NCBI RefSeq assembly: GCF_011516765.1
Contig: NZ_JAAABN010000001.1
Coordinates: 186,001-250,000 of the forward strand
DNA from: Acetobacter sicerae
GTDB lineage: Bacteria > Pseudomonadota > Alphaproteobacteria > Acetobacterales > Acetobacteraceae
Direction: 5' to 3'
DNA: 64,000 nt
Below are positions 9,047 through 17,910 of the stretch, piece after piece (position 1 is the stretch's first letter; every line of letters starts with the position of its first letter). Position numbers and translations under genes: made by a program. Under the pieces are notes generated by a model, which saw only the letters and a list, made by a program, of their open reading frames with translations, did not search any database and had not been told where the DNA came from.

Positions 9047-9763
9047 TCAGCGGCGTTCGACATCGGCGGCGAGCACGTAACCGCCTCCACGCACCGTCTT
9101 GATAAGCTGCGCGTTGCGTCCGTCATCTTCCAGCTTGCGACGCAGGCGGCTGACGGCGACATCGATCGCCCGGTCAAAAGGACCGGCCTGCCTGCCGCGC
9201 AGGAGGTCGAGCAGCATATCGCGTGTGAGGACGCGATTAGGCCGCTCCAGAAGGGCCAGAAGGAGGTCGTATTCACCACCTGTGAGGGAGACTTCCGCGC
9301 CATCAGGATTCAGCAGACGACGACGGGCGAGTTCCAGCCTCCAGCCTGCAAAAAGGATTTCGCGCGCTTCGGTCGAGCCCTGTTCCTGACTTTCGCTCAC
9401 GCGGCGCAGGACGGCGCGGATGCGGGCCAGAAGCTCCCGGGGATTGAACGGCTTGGTGACATAATCATCCGCGCCCAGTTCCAGACCGATGATACGGTCC
9501 GTTTCCTCATTCATTGCTGTCAGCATGATGATCGGCACGTTGGCCTGACTGCGGAACCAGCGGGCGAGGTCCAGCCCCGACTCGCCGGGCAGCATCAGAT
9601 CGAGAACGATCAGATGATAATGCCCCTGTCCCCAGACACGTCTTGCCTCGCGTCCATCACGAACGCTGGTGACACGCATCTGATTGCGCTCAAGGAATTT
9701 TGAGAGAAGATCGCGAATTTCGCGGTCATCATCAATGATCAGTATATGGGGAGTCTGCTCCAT
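9047..9763 (-). CDS. OmpR-family response regulator
   Basis: A 238-residue regulator. The receiver domain covers 6-120, with acidic pocket DDD (11-13), phospho-acceptor Asp55 (LIVLDLMLPG), Thr in MLTA and Lys in VTKPFNP. A C-terminal winged helix follows (about 145-235, DVAVSRLRRKLEDDG and VRGGGYV). The Met at 9763 is used because the receiver starts five residues later; the upstream in-frame Met at 9871 adds an unrelated tail. It lies first in a two-gene operon with the sensor kinase. An EnvZ/OmpR-type envelope stress role is inferred only from family. Confidence 0.9.
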   Translation of the reverse strand: MEQTPHILIIDDDREIRDLLSKFLERNQMRVTSVRDGREARRVWGQGHYHLIVLDLMLPGESGLDLARWFRSQANVPIIMLTAMNEETDRIIGLELGADDYVTKPFNPRELLARIRAVLRRVSESQEQGSTEAREILFAGWRLELARRRLLNPDGAEVSLTGGEYDLLLALLERPNRVLTRDMLLDLLRGRQAGPFDRAIDVAVSRLRRKLEDDGRNAQLIKTVRGGGYVLAADVERR

Positions 9764-9946
9764 GAAACCGCTTATAAAACAACAGGAGCCGCCTGTGCAG
9801 GCCATGTTGCATTCTGTTGCACTTCGGGATGTGTCGTACGATTTGACCGGTTGGGGCGAGAGGGCGATCATGTCTCAGGGCAGGTTTTTCCGGCCATCTT
9901 TCAAAATGAACGGGCTCCTGAAATGAACAGACTGGAGAACGATGCG

Positions 9947-10645
9947 ATGGATGGTGTCAGTTCACACGTTTCACGAATACCGGCCGCATTGCTCAGAGCC
10001 AGTCTGGGCTGTGTCGCCATGGTCCCTCTGATCATGTTTTCATCAGGAGCCTCGGCCCAGTCGCAGGTGGCCAGCCCACCAGCGGAGGCTCAGACTCAGG
10101 CCGCCCACTCAATTTCAGTGAATCGCGATACAGCAACCGGCGACAATCCCGATCTGGCTATCCGTGAAGTCGCTTCCGGGAAGTCTGTTGCAGGCGACGC
10201 TCAGCCTGTGATCAGCCCGGCCGTCATAACGAATGAACAACTCGGCAGTCTGATTGACCGGGATGTGGAAGCAGTCACCGGCGGCAACCTTGGCCATATC
10301 GTTGACGTTCTGATCGATGCTGACGGAGAGATGCAGGCTGTGGTGATCGATATTGGTGGATTTCTGGGTGTAGGCAATCGCCGTGTCGCCGTTGCCTCGG
10401 ATCTGATTCAGGTCAGCCACACCAACCCGCAGGCTCCGGTCATCATGCAGGTTTCCGCGGCAGTTATCCGCTCTGCCCCTGAATATAAACGAGGGGATGG
10501 AAATGCATCCGTCCTCACAGGTCCGCGTCTGCTTGCCTCAGGACAACCGGCTGACACGTCCTCGCCTTCATCGGCTGAGACAATCTCAGTGAAAACTTCC
10601 GCCTCTCCTGATCCATCGCCGTCTGCACCTTCTGCTGGCGAGTGA
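9947..10645 (+). CDS. Exported PRC-barrel domain protein
   Basis: A 232-residue protein with an N-terminal signal sequence (hydrophobic run about 15-40, ending GASAQ) and a PRC-barrel domain at roughly 95-175, recognisable by the DVEAVTGGNLGHIVDVLID segment and the VVIDIGGFLGVG strand pair. The tail is Ser/Pro-rich and disordered-looking. Start at 9947 has a GGAG 9 bp upstream; the in-frame ATG at 9923 lacks one. Export puts this barrel in the periplasm, where its partner is unknown. Divergent from the response regulator, so it could be a target of it. Confidence 0.75.
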   Translation: MDGVSSHVSRIPAALLRASLGCVAMVPLIMFSSGASAQSQVASPPAEAQTQAAHSISVNRDTATGDNPDLAIREVASGKSVAGDAQPVISPAVITNEQLGSLIDRDVEAVTGGNLGHIVDVLIDADGEMQAVVIDIGGFLGVGNRRVAVASDLIQVSHTNPQAPVIMQVSAAVIRSAPEYKRGDGNASVLTGPRLLASGQPADTSSPSSAETISVKTSASPDPSPSAPSAGE

Positions 10646-10723
10646 ACGCGTGGCGGGCACATGCACTCTCGTCTGCCGTGACCGCTGCATCAGAACGCCT
10701 GTGACTGAAGGCAGGCTGACATC

Positions 10724-11974
10724 ATGAAAAAGCTTAAACCAAACAGCACGATGGGGCTGGATGGGGTCAGCTTTTTCGTCGCCAATCTTCAGGCTGCCTT
10801 TGGGCCGTTCGTCTCCGTGTATCTCACGGAACAGCACTGGACACAGGGGGAAATCGGTATTGCCCTGACGATCGGGTCCGTCACGGCGATGGCCAGTCAG
10901 GTGCCCGCTGGCGCACTCGTGGACGCTCTGCGGAACAAACGGCTTGTCGCTGAATTGTCCATCGTCGCCATTATCGCGTCGTGCCTCATCATGGCGATCA
11001 TGCCGGAACGTCTGCCAGTGGCCATCGCCGAGATCCTGCATGGTCTGGCAAGCTGTACCCTCAATCCGGCCATCAGCGCGCTGACACTGGGAGTCGTTGC
11101 CGTGGCGATCGCCCGTGCCCCGCATAAGGCTCAGGGCGCGCTGGGTATCCGCTTCGGTCGTAACGCCAGCTTTGCTGCTGTGGGGAACGCCTTGTCGGCA
11201 GGTCTGATGGGTGCCGCCGGTTATTTCATTTCCGCGCGAGCGACGTTCTTTCTGGGCGCCATGATGGCGGCTCCCGGCCTGCTGGCCCTTCGCCTGATCG
11301 AGCCGATTGGGACGCCGCTCGACCGCAGCGCTTCGGGGTTGGCCGAGGGTGAAAGTCCAAAACAGGCAAAGGTTAAATCCTATCTCACTCTTTTAAGGGA
11401 GCCGGGCCTGTTCGCTTTCGCGCTATGCGTCGTGTTCTTTCATCTGGCCAACGCCGCCATGTTGCCGCTGGCGGCGGGACAGATCACGAAAGATGCTGGT
11501 CATTCGGCGGAAATCATCATTGCGGCCTGTATTCTCGCACCACAGCTTCTGGGCGCAGTCCTGTCGCCGTGGATCGGACGCTGGGCGGAGACCATCGGGC
11601 GCAGGCCCGTAATGCTTCTGACGTTCATGGCGCTCCCTCTGCGCGGCATCCTGTTGAGCTGCACATCCAACCCCTGGCTTGTCGTGCCTTTTCAGATGCT
11701 CGACGGCATCAGTTCGGCGTCCTTCGGGGTCATGCTGCCTCTTGTGGCGGCGGACCTGACCCGTCGTACAGGACATTTCAACCTCTGCATGGGGCTGCTC
11801 GGGCTTGCCATGGGGCTGGGCGCCAGCTTCAGCACGACCCTCGCCGGTGCGGTCGCCGATCATTCGCTCCGATATGCGTTTCTTCTGCTGTCGGCATCCG
11901 GAGGCGTCTGTCTGCTGCTGATTGTTTTCCTCATGAAGGAAACCCGCAGGGAAGACGTCGCGCAGCAGGCCTGA
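10724..11974 (+). CDS. MFS transporter
   Basis: A 416-residue major facilitator with about 12 hydrophobic segments and a charged central loop near 205-222. The loop between segments 2 and 3 (QVPAGALVDALRNKRL) matches the MFS G-x-x-x-D-x-x-x-x-R/K-x-R/K motif. The second half contains LSPWIGRWAETIGRRP, the repeat of that motif. Drug or metabolite efflux is plausible but the substrate cannot be read. It stands alone, convergent with lipB (10 bp between stops). Confidence 0.85.
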   Translation: MKKLKPNSTMGLDGVSFFVANLQAAFGPFVSVYLTEQHWTQGEIGIALTIGSVTAMASQVPAGALVDALRNKRLVAELSIVAIIASCLIMAIMPERLPVAIAEILHGLASCTLNPAISALTLGVVAVAIARAPHKAQGALGIRFGRNASFAAVGNALSAGLMGAAGYFISARATFFLGAMMAAPGLLALRLIEPIGTPLDRSASGLAEGESPKQAKVKSYLTLLREPGLFAFALCVVFFHLANAAMLPLAAGQITKDAGHSAEIIIAACILAPQLLGAVLSPWIGRWAETIGRRPVMLLTFMALPLRGILLSCTSNPWLVVPFQMLDGISSASFGVMLPLVAADLTRRTGHFNLCMGLLGLAMGLGASFSTTLAGAVADHSLRYAFLLLSASGGVCLLLIVFLMKETRREDVAQQA

Positions 11975-11984
11975 ACACCAGACA

Positions 11985-12743
11985 TCAGCCCGCGATAAGC
12001 CGGTCCCATTCCTCCACCAGAATGGCGTCAACCTGCTCCATGGTGGCCGTAACGCCGAGCTTCCTCAGGCTGGTGACGCCGAACTCCCTGATCCCGCAGG
12101 GAACGATGCCGTCGAATGCGGACAGGTCGGGATCGACGTTGATCGAAATCCCGTGCCAGCTGACCCAGCGGGTCACCCTGACACCGAGAGCCGCTATCTT
12201 GGCTTCCGTGCCGGTCCGGGGATCGACGACCCAGACGCCCACACGTCCCTCGCGCCGCTCACCCTGAACGCCAAGACGGGCAAGTGTTGTAATGATCCAC
12301 TGCTCCAGAAACGAGACGTAGGCCCGCAGATCACGCTCAGGCACGGGACCATGGGGGCGGGACAGATCCATCATCAGATAGGCGACCCGTTGTCCGGGGC
12401 CATGATAGGTCCACTGACCACCGCGTCCGGCGGGGTAGGTGGGATATCCCCGTGGGTTGAAAAGATCAGCTTCCTTGGCGGACGTGCCCGCCGTGAACAG
12501 GGGAGGATGCTCAAGCAGCCAGATTCGTTCCGATGCTCCGTCGGCGCGAATCTCCCGGACAGTGTTTTCCATGCGGGAAAGAGCCACCGGATAGGGGACG
12601 AACTCCGTCGATCTTTCCCATACGATGCCGCCGTCGGTCCGGAATTTTTCCGGGACCTCCCCGCGCGGAACGGCCGTATCGGCAATTAAATCAGGTTCTT
12701 TGTCACGAATCGTACATTCAGACATTGCAGCATTCTCAGGCAT
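11985..12743 (-). CDS. lipB: Octanoyl-[ACP]:protein N-octanoyltransferase
   Basis: A 252-residue LipB, which moves octanoyl from acyl carrier protein to lipoyl domains of 2-oxoacid dehydrogenases and the glycine cleavage system. The substrate loop [12 protein letters not shown], the catalytic lysine in AKIAALGVR and the catalytic cysteine in GIVPCGI are all present. The first 40 or so residues are an extension before the fold. A second in-frame Met seven codons in (12725) is an alternative start. Lone gene, upstream of tRNA-Leu on the opposite strand. Confidence 0.92.
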   Translation of the reverse strand: MPENAAMSECTIRDKEPDLIADTAVPRGEVPEKFRTDGGIVWERSTEFVPYPVALSRMENTVREIRADGASERIWLLEHPPLFTAGTSAKEADLFNPRGYPTYPAGRGGQWTYHGPGQRVAYLMMDLSRPHGPVPERDLRAYVSFLEQWIITTLARLGVQGERREGRVGVWVVDPRTGTEAKIAALGVRVTRWVSWHGISINVDPDLSAFDGIVPCGIREFGVTSLRKLGVTATMEQVDAILVEEWDRLIAG

Positions 12744-12801
12744 CAGTTATACGCCCCTCCAACTTCAACCGGTATCACTCAAATGAGACTGGTTGTCACG
12801 G

Positions 12802-12887
12802 GCGGCCGTGGCGGAATGGTAGACGCGCAAGCTTGAGGTGCTTGTGGGGGAAACCCTGTGGAAGTTCGAGTCTTCTCGGCCGCACCA
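12802..12887 (+). tRNA. tRNA-Leu (anticodon GAG)
   Basis: An 86-nt class II tRNA with the 3' CCA encoded. Acceptor stem GCGGCCG pairs with CGGCCGC. The anticodon stem CAAGC/GCTTG encloses loop TTGAGGT, giving anticodon GAG. A long variable arm GGGGAAACCC-type hairpin follows, then a T-arm with TTCGAGT. It reads CUC and CUU leucine codons. Confidence 0.95.
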
Positions 12888-12892
12888 AAGTT

Positions 12893-12912
12893 ACCCTGAA
12901 ACTCAGGGTTTT
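12893..12912 (+). terminator. Probable terminator of tRNA-Leu
   Basis: A 7-bp perfect stem ACCCTGA/TCAGGGT with a 3-base loop starts 6 bp after the tRNA CCA and is followed by a short T run (TTTT, then ACTTTT). This is the form of an intrinsic terminator. Confidence 0.65.
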
Positions 12913-12945
12913 ACTTTTCAAAAAAAAGACAGTGATGCAAATCAA

Positions 12946-12988
12946 ACCACCCTGCAGAGAATGCGAGGGTGGTCTGTCTTTATTTTTT
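12946..12988 (+). terminator. Second hairpin with T-rich tail
   Basis: The 8-bp perfect stem ACCACCCT/AGGGTGGT has a 12-base loop and is followed within a few bases by a T-rich tract (CTTTATTTTTT). It is likely a back-up terminator between tRNA-Leu and galU. A leader role for galU is possible but there is no evidence for it. Confidence 0.5.
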
Positions 12989-13130
12989 GTAAATATTTTC
13001 CTTTTGCCGCGTTTTTAACAGACTTCTGCACTAGAACAGACTGGCGAGACCGATTTACTGTCTCCACCATCTGGGCGCGGGAGGTCTGCTCGTGTGCCCT
13101 GTTCCGTAGCATGGATAAAGGTACTACTTC

Positions 13131-14009
13131 GTGATCAAGCCTTTACGTAAAGCAGTTCTTCCGGTTGCCGGACTTGGAACAAGATTCCTTCCCGCCACCA
13201 AAGCCATGCCGAAAGAGATGCTGCCTGTCGTGGACAAGCCGTTGATCCAGTACGCGATCGACGAGGCGCGGGCGGCAGGTATCGAAGAAATTTGCCTCAT
13301 CACGGGTCGCGGCAAAGATTCTCTCATCGATTATTTCGATGTCGCTTTTGAGCTCGAGCATACGCTTCGTGAGCGCAACAAGCTCGATGCCCTGAAAGCT
13401 CTTGAGCAAAGCAGCATCGAAGCCGGCTCACTGATCGCCGTTCGCCAGCAGGAGCCTCTGGGCCTTGGCCACGCCATCTGGTGCGCCCGCAGCTTCATTG
13501 GCGATGACCCGTTTGCCATTCTCCTTCCGGATGATGTCGTGCAGGGAAAAGTCGCCTGCATGAAGCAGCTCGCCGATGCGTATTACGCGACAGGCGGCAG
13601 TGTGGTTGCCGTGGAAGAAGTTCCCCACGAACACACCAATCGTTACGGCATCCTGAAACCAGGGAAGGATGACGGTAAGCTGGTCGAGATCACCGGTCTG
13701 GTCGAAAAGCCGAAGCCGGAAGATGCGCCATCGAATCTCTCCATCATCGGTCGTTATGTGCTGACGCCGGAAATCATGCCGTTCCTGTCTCTCCTTGAAA
13801 AAGGTGCTGGCGGTGAAGTGCAGCTGACCGACGCCATGGCCAAGACCCTCGGCAAGACGCCGTTCCATGGTCTGCGCTACGAAGGCACCCGATTCGACTG
13901 TGGCAACAAGATCGGCTTCCTTGAAGCCCAGATCGCCTTTGCTCTTGAGCGTCCTGAACTGGCGCCGGATGTGAAGACGTTCCTGAAAAAATATACGGGA
14001 GCCGTCTGA
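13131..14009 (+). CDS. galU: UTP-glucose-1-phosphate uridylyltransferase
   Basis: A 292-residue nucleotidyltransferase making UDP-glucose from UTP and glucose-1-phosphate, the precursor for exopolysaccharide, cellulose and lipopolysaccharide. The nucleotide-binding GLGTRFLPATKAMPKEMLP block is at about 11-29, with KPLIQYAIDEA after it, DDVV near 133 and the VEKPKPEDAPS segment near 187. The start is GTG at 13131 with AAAGG about 8 bp upstream; no ATG is available. It sits one base before a phosphohexomutase, so the pair form a glucose-6-P to UDP-glucose unit. Confidence 0.95.
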   Translation: MIKPLRKAVLPVAGLGTRFLPATKAMPKEMLPVVDKPLIQYAIDEARAAGIEEICLITGRGKDSLIDYFDVAFELEHTLRERNKLDALKALEQSSIEAGSLIAVRQQEPLGLGHAIWCARSFIGDDPFAILLPDDVVQGKVACMKQLADAYYATGGSVVAVEEVPHEHTNRYGILKPGKDDGKLVEITGLVEKPKPEDAPSNLSIIGRYVLTPEIMPFLSLLEKGAGGEVQLTDAMAKTLGKTPFHGLRYEGTRFDCGNKIGFLEAQIAFALERPELAPDVKTFLKKYTGAV

Positions 14010-14010
14010 T

Positions 14011-15420
14011 ATGAGCTTCAAGCACACTTTCGAACAGACAAGCCTGCGCGAATATGACATCCGCGGCATCGTCGGCAAGACGCTGCATGTCGAGGATGCT
14101 TTCGCCATCGGCCGCACCTTCGCCAGCATCGTTCTGAAGAACGGCGGCAAGACGGTGGTGATCGGCTTTGACGGCCGCATATCCTCGCCATCCCTGGAAG
14201 AGGCGCTGGTCAACGGCGCCGTTGCTTCCGGTGCTGACGTGATCCGCATTGGCCGTGGTCCGACCCCGATGCTGTATTTCGCATCCGCCACACTGAAGGC
14301 GGACGGCGCGATCATGGTCACGGGCAGCCATAATCCGGCCAACTACAACGGCTTCAAGATGATGCTGGCCAACAAGCCGTTCTTCGGCGAGCAGATCAAG
14401 CATCTCGGCCATCTGTCCCGCGAAGGCGACGTCGTTCCCGAAACAAAGGGCACGGTGAAAACCATCGATATCAAGAAAGAGTATATCGAACGCCTTCTGA
14501 AGGATTATGACGGCGGTGACCGCAAGCTGAAGGTTGTCTGGGACAACGGCAACAGCGTGGCTGGCGACATTCTTCCGGCCCTGCTCGACAAGCTTCCGGG
14601 TGAGCACATCATCCTGAACGGCGAAGTCGACGGCACGTTCCCGGCTCACCATCCGGACCCGACGGTTGCGAAGAATCTCGAGCAGATCATCGCTTCGGTC
14701 AAAGAGAACAAGGCCGACCTCGGCATCGCCTTCGACGGCGACGCAGACCGTATCGGGCTTGTGGACGACAAGGGCGGCATCCTCTGGGGTGACCAGATCC
14801 TCGTTCTGCTGGCGCGCGACGTTCTGAAGAACCATCCGGGCGGCACGATCATCGCCGATGTGAAGGCTTCTCAGGTTCTGTTCGACGAAGTGAAGAAGGC
14901 CGGAGGCGAGCCGCTGATGTGGCGCACGGGTCATTCCCTCATCAAGTCGAAGATGGCCGAGACAAAGTCTCCGCTGGCAGGTGAGATGTCCGGTCACATC
15001 TTCTTCGCCGACAAGTGGTACGGCTTTGACGATGCGATCTACGCCGCCATCCGCGTGCTGGGCATCGTCGCCCGTATGAAGGAGCCGCTGTCCGCGTTCC
15101 GCGAGGCTCTGCCGCAGACGATCTCCACCCCGGAAATCCGCTTTGACTGCGACGATCTGCGCAAGTTCAAGGTGATCGAGGAAGTGGCCGAGCGTCTCCG
15201 CAAGGACGGCGCGGACGTGTCCGAGATCGACGGCGTGCGCGTGAACACGCCGGACGGTTGGTGGCTGCTCCGTGCGTCCAACACGCAGGCTGTTCTGGTC
15301 GCGCGTTGTGAAGGCAAGAGCGAAGCCGGTCTGGACAATCTCAAAGCCGCGCTGACGCGCCAGCTTGAGCTGTCCGGTCTGGAGAAGCCTGACTTTTCTG
15401 GCGACAACGCCGGTCACTGA
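14011..15420 (+). CDS. Phosphomannomutase/phosphoglucomutase
   Basis: A 469-residue alpha-D-phosphohexomutase. The catalytic phosphoserine loop TGSHNPANYNG is at about 108-118, the metal loop FDGDADR near 243-249, the sugar-specificity segment GEMSGHIFF near 325 and the phosphate-binding RASNTQ near 425. Its place directly after galU argues that glucose-1-P is one physiological product, although dual Man/Glc specificity as in AlgC is likely. The gene is strongly G/C-biased at third positions, which opens a long antisense frame (see rejected items). Confidence 0.93.
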   Translation: MSFKHTFEQTSLREYDIRGIVGKTLHVEDAFAIGRTFASIVLKNGGKTVVIGFDGRISSPSLEEALVNGAVASGADVIRIGRGPTPMLYFASATLKADGAIMVTGSHNPANYNGFKMMLANKPFFGEQIKHLGHLSREGDVVPETKGTVKTIDIKKEYIERLLKDYDGGDRKLKVVWDNGNSVAGDILPALLDKLPGEHIILNGEVDGTFPAHHPDPTVAKNLEQIIASVKENKADLGIAFDGDADRIGLVDDKGGILWGDQILVLLARDVLKNHPGGTIIADVKASQVLFDEVKKAGGEPLMWRTGHSLIKSKMAETKSPLAGEMSGHIFFADKWYGFDDAIYAAIRVLGIVARMKEPLSAFREALPQTISTPEIRFDCDDLRKFKVIEEVAERLRKDGADVSEIDGVRVNTPDGWWLLRASNTQAVLVARCEGKSEAGLDNLKAALTRQLELSGLEKPDFSGDNAGH

Positions 15421-15431
15421 TCAGGAAAAGG

Positions 15432-15620
15432 GTGAAACGTGTGACTGAGGATGCGTTTCACTCCTTTCTGGAGCCGGGCCAGTGGGTCCGGCATCCAGAC
15501 CACCCCGAATGGGGTGACGGGCAGGTGCAGTCGGCCATCTCCCACAGGGTGACTGTCAATTTCCTGCATATGGGCAAAGTGGTTCTTGATGCCCGTGTTG
15601 TGACGCTTGCCGTCATCTGA
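15432..15620 (+). CDS. DUF3553 domain protein
   Basis: A 62-residue protein covering one DUF3553 domain. The conserved pattern PGQWVRHPDHPEWGDGQVQS and VTVNFLHMGKVVLDAR reads as a small SH3-like beta barrel, as also found at the end of some UvrD-type helicases. GTG at 15432 lies just after AGGAAAAGG; a second GTG three codons later is equally possible and better spaced from that site. Function is unknown. It lies 11 bp after the phosphohexomutase and may share its mRNA. Confidence 0.8.
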   Translation: MKRVTEDAFHSFLEPGQWVRHPDHPEWGDGQVQSAISHRVTVNFLHMGKVVLDARVVTLAVI

Positions 15621-15719
15621 GCTGATTTTCTGCACCAGCTGCCTGTGTGCCATGCATATCCTGCTGCTCTGGAAGGAGTTTCGCTTTCCAGTGGCGTCGT
15701 GCGGGTTTATACAGGACCA

Positions 15720-16739
15720 ATGCAGTCCAGTTTAATCGACATTCAGGGCCGGAAAATCTCTTATCTCCGTGTTTCGGTGACGGACCGGTGCGACATGCGC
15801 TGTGTGTACTGCATGTCGGAAAACATGGAATTTCTGCCACGTCCTGAGGTTCTCACATACGAAGAACTCGAACGGCTATGCGCGGTTTTCATGAGTCATG
15901 GCGTTCGTCGGATACGCCTGACAGGCGGTGAGCCTCTGGTCAGACGCGATATTGGCGACTTTCTGCTCTCACTTGGACGATGGATTCAGCCTCACAGCAC
16001 CATGCCAGGGCTGGACGAGCTGACGCTGACGACCAATGGCAGCCAGTTGACCCGTTACGCCGACACTCTGGTGAAGGCAGGGGTCCGCAGGGTTAATGTG
16101 AGTCTGGACTCCCTGAAGCCAGAACGTTTCTCCACCATCACCCGACGCGGTAATCTGCATCAAACCCTTGAAGGTGTTCGCGCTGCACGTGATGCGGGAC
16201 TGGCTGTCCGCATCAACACTGTCGCGATGAAAGGAATCAATGACGATGAGTTTGATGATCTGATTGCCTGGTGCGGTGAAATCGGCGCTGATCTGTGTCT
16301 GATCGAGACGATGCCGATGGGCGAGACCGGTGAGGACCGGCGCGCCCAGTATCTTCCTCTCCACGCGATCAGGCTCAGTCTTCAGAAACGGTGGACGTTC
16401 GAAGCTGCCAGTGGCGCTGGTGGCGCGGGACCGGCCCGTTATGTCCGCGTCGCGGAAACGGGGCAGCGGCTGGGCTTCATCACGCCGCTCAGTCACAATT
16501 TCTGCGATAGCTGTAATCGTGTCCGCCTGTCCTGTTCGGGGCAGCTTTACACATGTCTTGGGTCGGACGGCGCAGTGGATCTGCGTGAAATTCTGCGAAC
16601 TGGCGGAACGGATGTGGATATTCTTGATGCGATCGACCGCAGTCTTGCCCGCAAGCCGTTACGCCACGATTTTCTGATCCCCGGCAATGATGCAAAAGTG
16701 CAGGGGCCATCCCGTCTGATGAGTGTTACTGGCGGATAA
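15720..16739 (+). CDS. moaA: GTP 3',8-cyclase, molybdenum cofactor biosynthesis
   Basis: A 339-residue radical-SAM enzyme starting molybdopterin synthesis from GTP. The radical-SAM cluster motif is C-x3-C-x2-C (CDMRCVYC, near 24-31), the SAM-binding LTGGEPL is near 69-75, the second-cluster cysteines are in FCDSCNRVRLSCSG near 260, and the essential C-terminal Gly-Gly is the last two residues. The Met at 15720 is preferred because the family begins a few residues before the radical-SAM core; the in-frame GTG at 15645 would add 25 unlike residues. No other moa genes are in the window. Confidence 0.93.
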   Translation: MQSSLIDIQGRKISYLRVSVTDRCDMRCVYCMSENMEFLPRPEVLTYEELERLCAVFMSHGVRRIRLTGGEPLVRRDIGDFLLSLGRWIQPHSTMPGLDELTLTTNGSQLTRYADTLVKAGVRRVNVSLDSLKPERFSTITRRGNLHQTLEGVRAARDAGLAVRINTVAMKGINDDEFDDLIAWCGEIGADLCLIETMPMGETGEDRRAQYLPLHAIRLSLQKRWTFEAASGAGGAGPARYVRVAETGQRLGFITPLSHNFCDSCNRVRLSCSGQLYTCLGSDGAVDLREILRTGGTDVDILDAIDRSLARKPLRHDFLIPGNDAKVQGPSRLMSVTGG

Positions 16740-16865
16740 ATTCATCAGACTGTTGACGTATGCCGACCACGCACAGAGATTGGGTGCGAACGGCATCTTC
16801 ACGGAATTGGTGATTTTTCAATATATTCCGTGCCTCATGCCGTGATGCACAACACGAGGCAGGAA

Positions 16866-17651
16866 ATGAGCGTCAGCAGCCGGATCAGTCCCGTTATTCA
16901 GGACATCGTTGAGAAAGCTCTTGAAGAAATCGAGACATCTCTGGACGCCCGCATTATCCTCGCTATGGATGCCGGCCTGAGAGGGCAGGGTATGGAGTCT
17001 GCTGACAGCCCATACAAAATCATGTTCGTCTATGTGCATCGGCTGGACTGGTATCTGAAGCTCTCGCCCGGTCCTGCGACGGTCGAACTGCCCGCATCGG
17101 ATGATTTTTCACTGACGGGATGGGATATCCGGCATCTCGTCGAAAAAATGAAGCAGTCCGATGCGACGGAAACGACATGGTTGAACAGTGGTGCAGTCTA
17201 TCGTTCCGATACGGATCTGATGAGACGTCTTGCGGTGCTGCAACGTCGTGTCTGGCAACCCGCTCCCGCCCTTGCTACTGAACTTAAGACCGCGGCCAGT
17301 GTGCAGGGGAAATGGGCGCTGGGCCATAGCCTGACGACAGAGCAGTTTCTGATTCCCATGTATGCGGCTCTCTCCGGCAGAGCGATTGCGGAAGACAATG
17401 GCCCGCCTCCACAAGACATACGGGTGCTGTATGAAGGGCTGAGTGAAGAAGTCACCAGCGAGATGGATACCATTCTGTCGGAGAAGGCGAAAAGTGTCGC
17501 AAATTCTGGCGCGCCGTCCTGTTTCCGGTCCCAGATATTCATGAATGCTGAGCTGGAACGTCTGCAGACAGTTGAACTCCCGACACATCCTGCTCCGGCA
17601 GACAGTCTGTTCGATCGTTTTCTGGCTGATACGATCCGCCGGTTCGGCTGA
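16866..17651 (+). CDS. Degenerate COG3541/RlaP-type nucleotidyltransferase
   Basis: A 261-residue protein that follows the layout of the predicted nucleotidyltransferase family COG3541 (YcgL/RlaP): an ILA-x-x-(G/S)-x-R-x-x-G strand near 32-42, FVYVHRLDWYL at 54-64, VELP and the LTGWDIRHLVEKMKQSD helix at 83-99, then WLNSGAVYRSD at 105-115. The active site is gone. The Gly-Ser of the family is Gly37-Leu38, and the two aspartates of S-D-Y-D-V are Pro49 and Lys51. Start at 16866 has GAGG 6 bp upstream. It precedes the AtzG/AtzE-like pair by 70 bp and is probably co-transcribed. Likely a non-catalytic or regulatory relative. Confidence 0.65.
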   Translation: MSVSSRISPVIQDIVEKALEEIETSLDARIILAMDAGLRGQGMESADSPYKIMFVYVHRLDWYLKLSPGPATVELPASDDFSLTGWDIRHLVEKMKQSDATETTWLNSGAVYRSDTDLMRRLAVLQRRVWQPAPALATELKTAASVQGKWALGHSLTTEQFLIPMYAALSGRAIAEDNGPPPQDIRVLYEGLSEEVTSEMDTILSEKAKSVANSGAPSCFRSQIFMNAELERLQTVELPTHPAPADSLFDRFLADTIRRFG

Positions 17652-17721
17652 TGAGGGTTGGAAAGCATCGCAGTCAGGCGTGATGCCGACATCTGGGGAA
17701 AGCTGAGAGAAGGCGAAAGCA

Positions 17722-17910
17722 ATGCAGAGTGACACGGAGCAGGATACGGGCGATCTCCTCGCAGCTGCCCGCAGGATCAGACTGACTATCCCTGACGCCT
17801 GCCTGCCGGGTGTTACTGCCAACACCAGACTTTTGCAGACCTATATCGACCTTGTGCTTGAACTCGATCTTCCTGACGACTGTCCGCCAGCCTATGAGTA
17901 CGCACCATGA
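17722..17910 (+). CDS. AtzG-like small amidase partner (DUF4089)
   Basis: A 62-residue, mainly helical, acidic protein of the AtzG/DUF4089 type. In the cyanuric-acid pathway AtzG forms a stable complex with the AtzE amidase, 1-carboxybiuret hydrolase, in a GatC-GatA-like fashion. Its stop overlaps the start of the AtzE-family gene by 4 bp (ATGA), which fits equimolar co-synthesis of a complex. No other cyanuric acid genes are visible, so the substrate need not be carboxybiuret. Confidence 0.7.
   Translation: MQSDTEQDTGDLLAAARRIRLTIPDACLPGVTANTRLLQTYIDLVLELDLPDDCPPAYEYAP

Noticed and set aside
12533-13018. Plus-strand ORF crossing tRNA-Leu
   Set aside because: It overlaps lipB antisense and a complete tRNA gene, so it cannot be a real coding region.
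13774-15417. 547-codon open frame on the minus strand
   Set aside because: It lies entirely antisense to the phosphohexomutase and the end of galU, whose G/C-rich third positions keep the complementary frame open. The product shows no family motif and has repeated Val/Arg/His-rich composition typical of such shadows.
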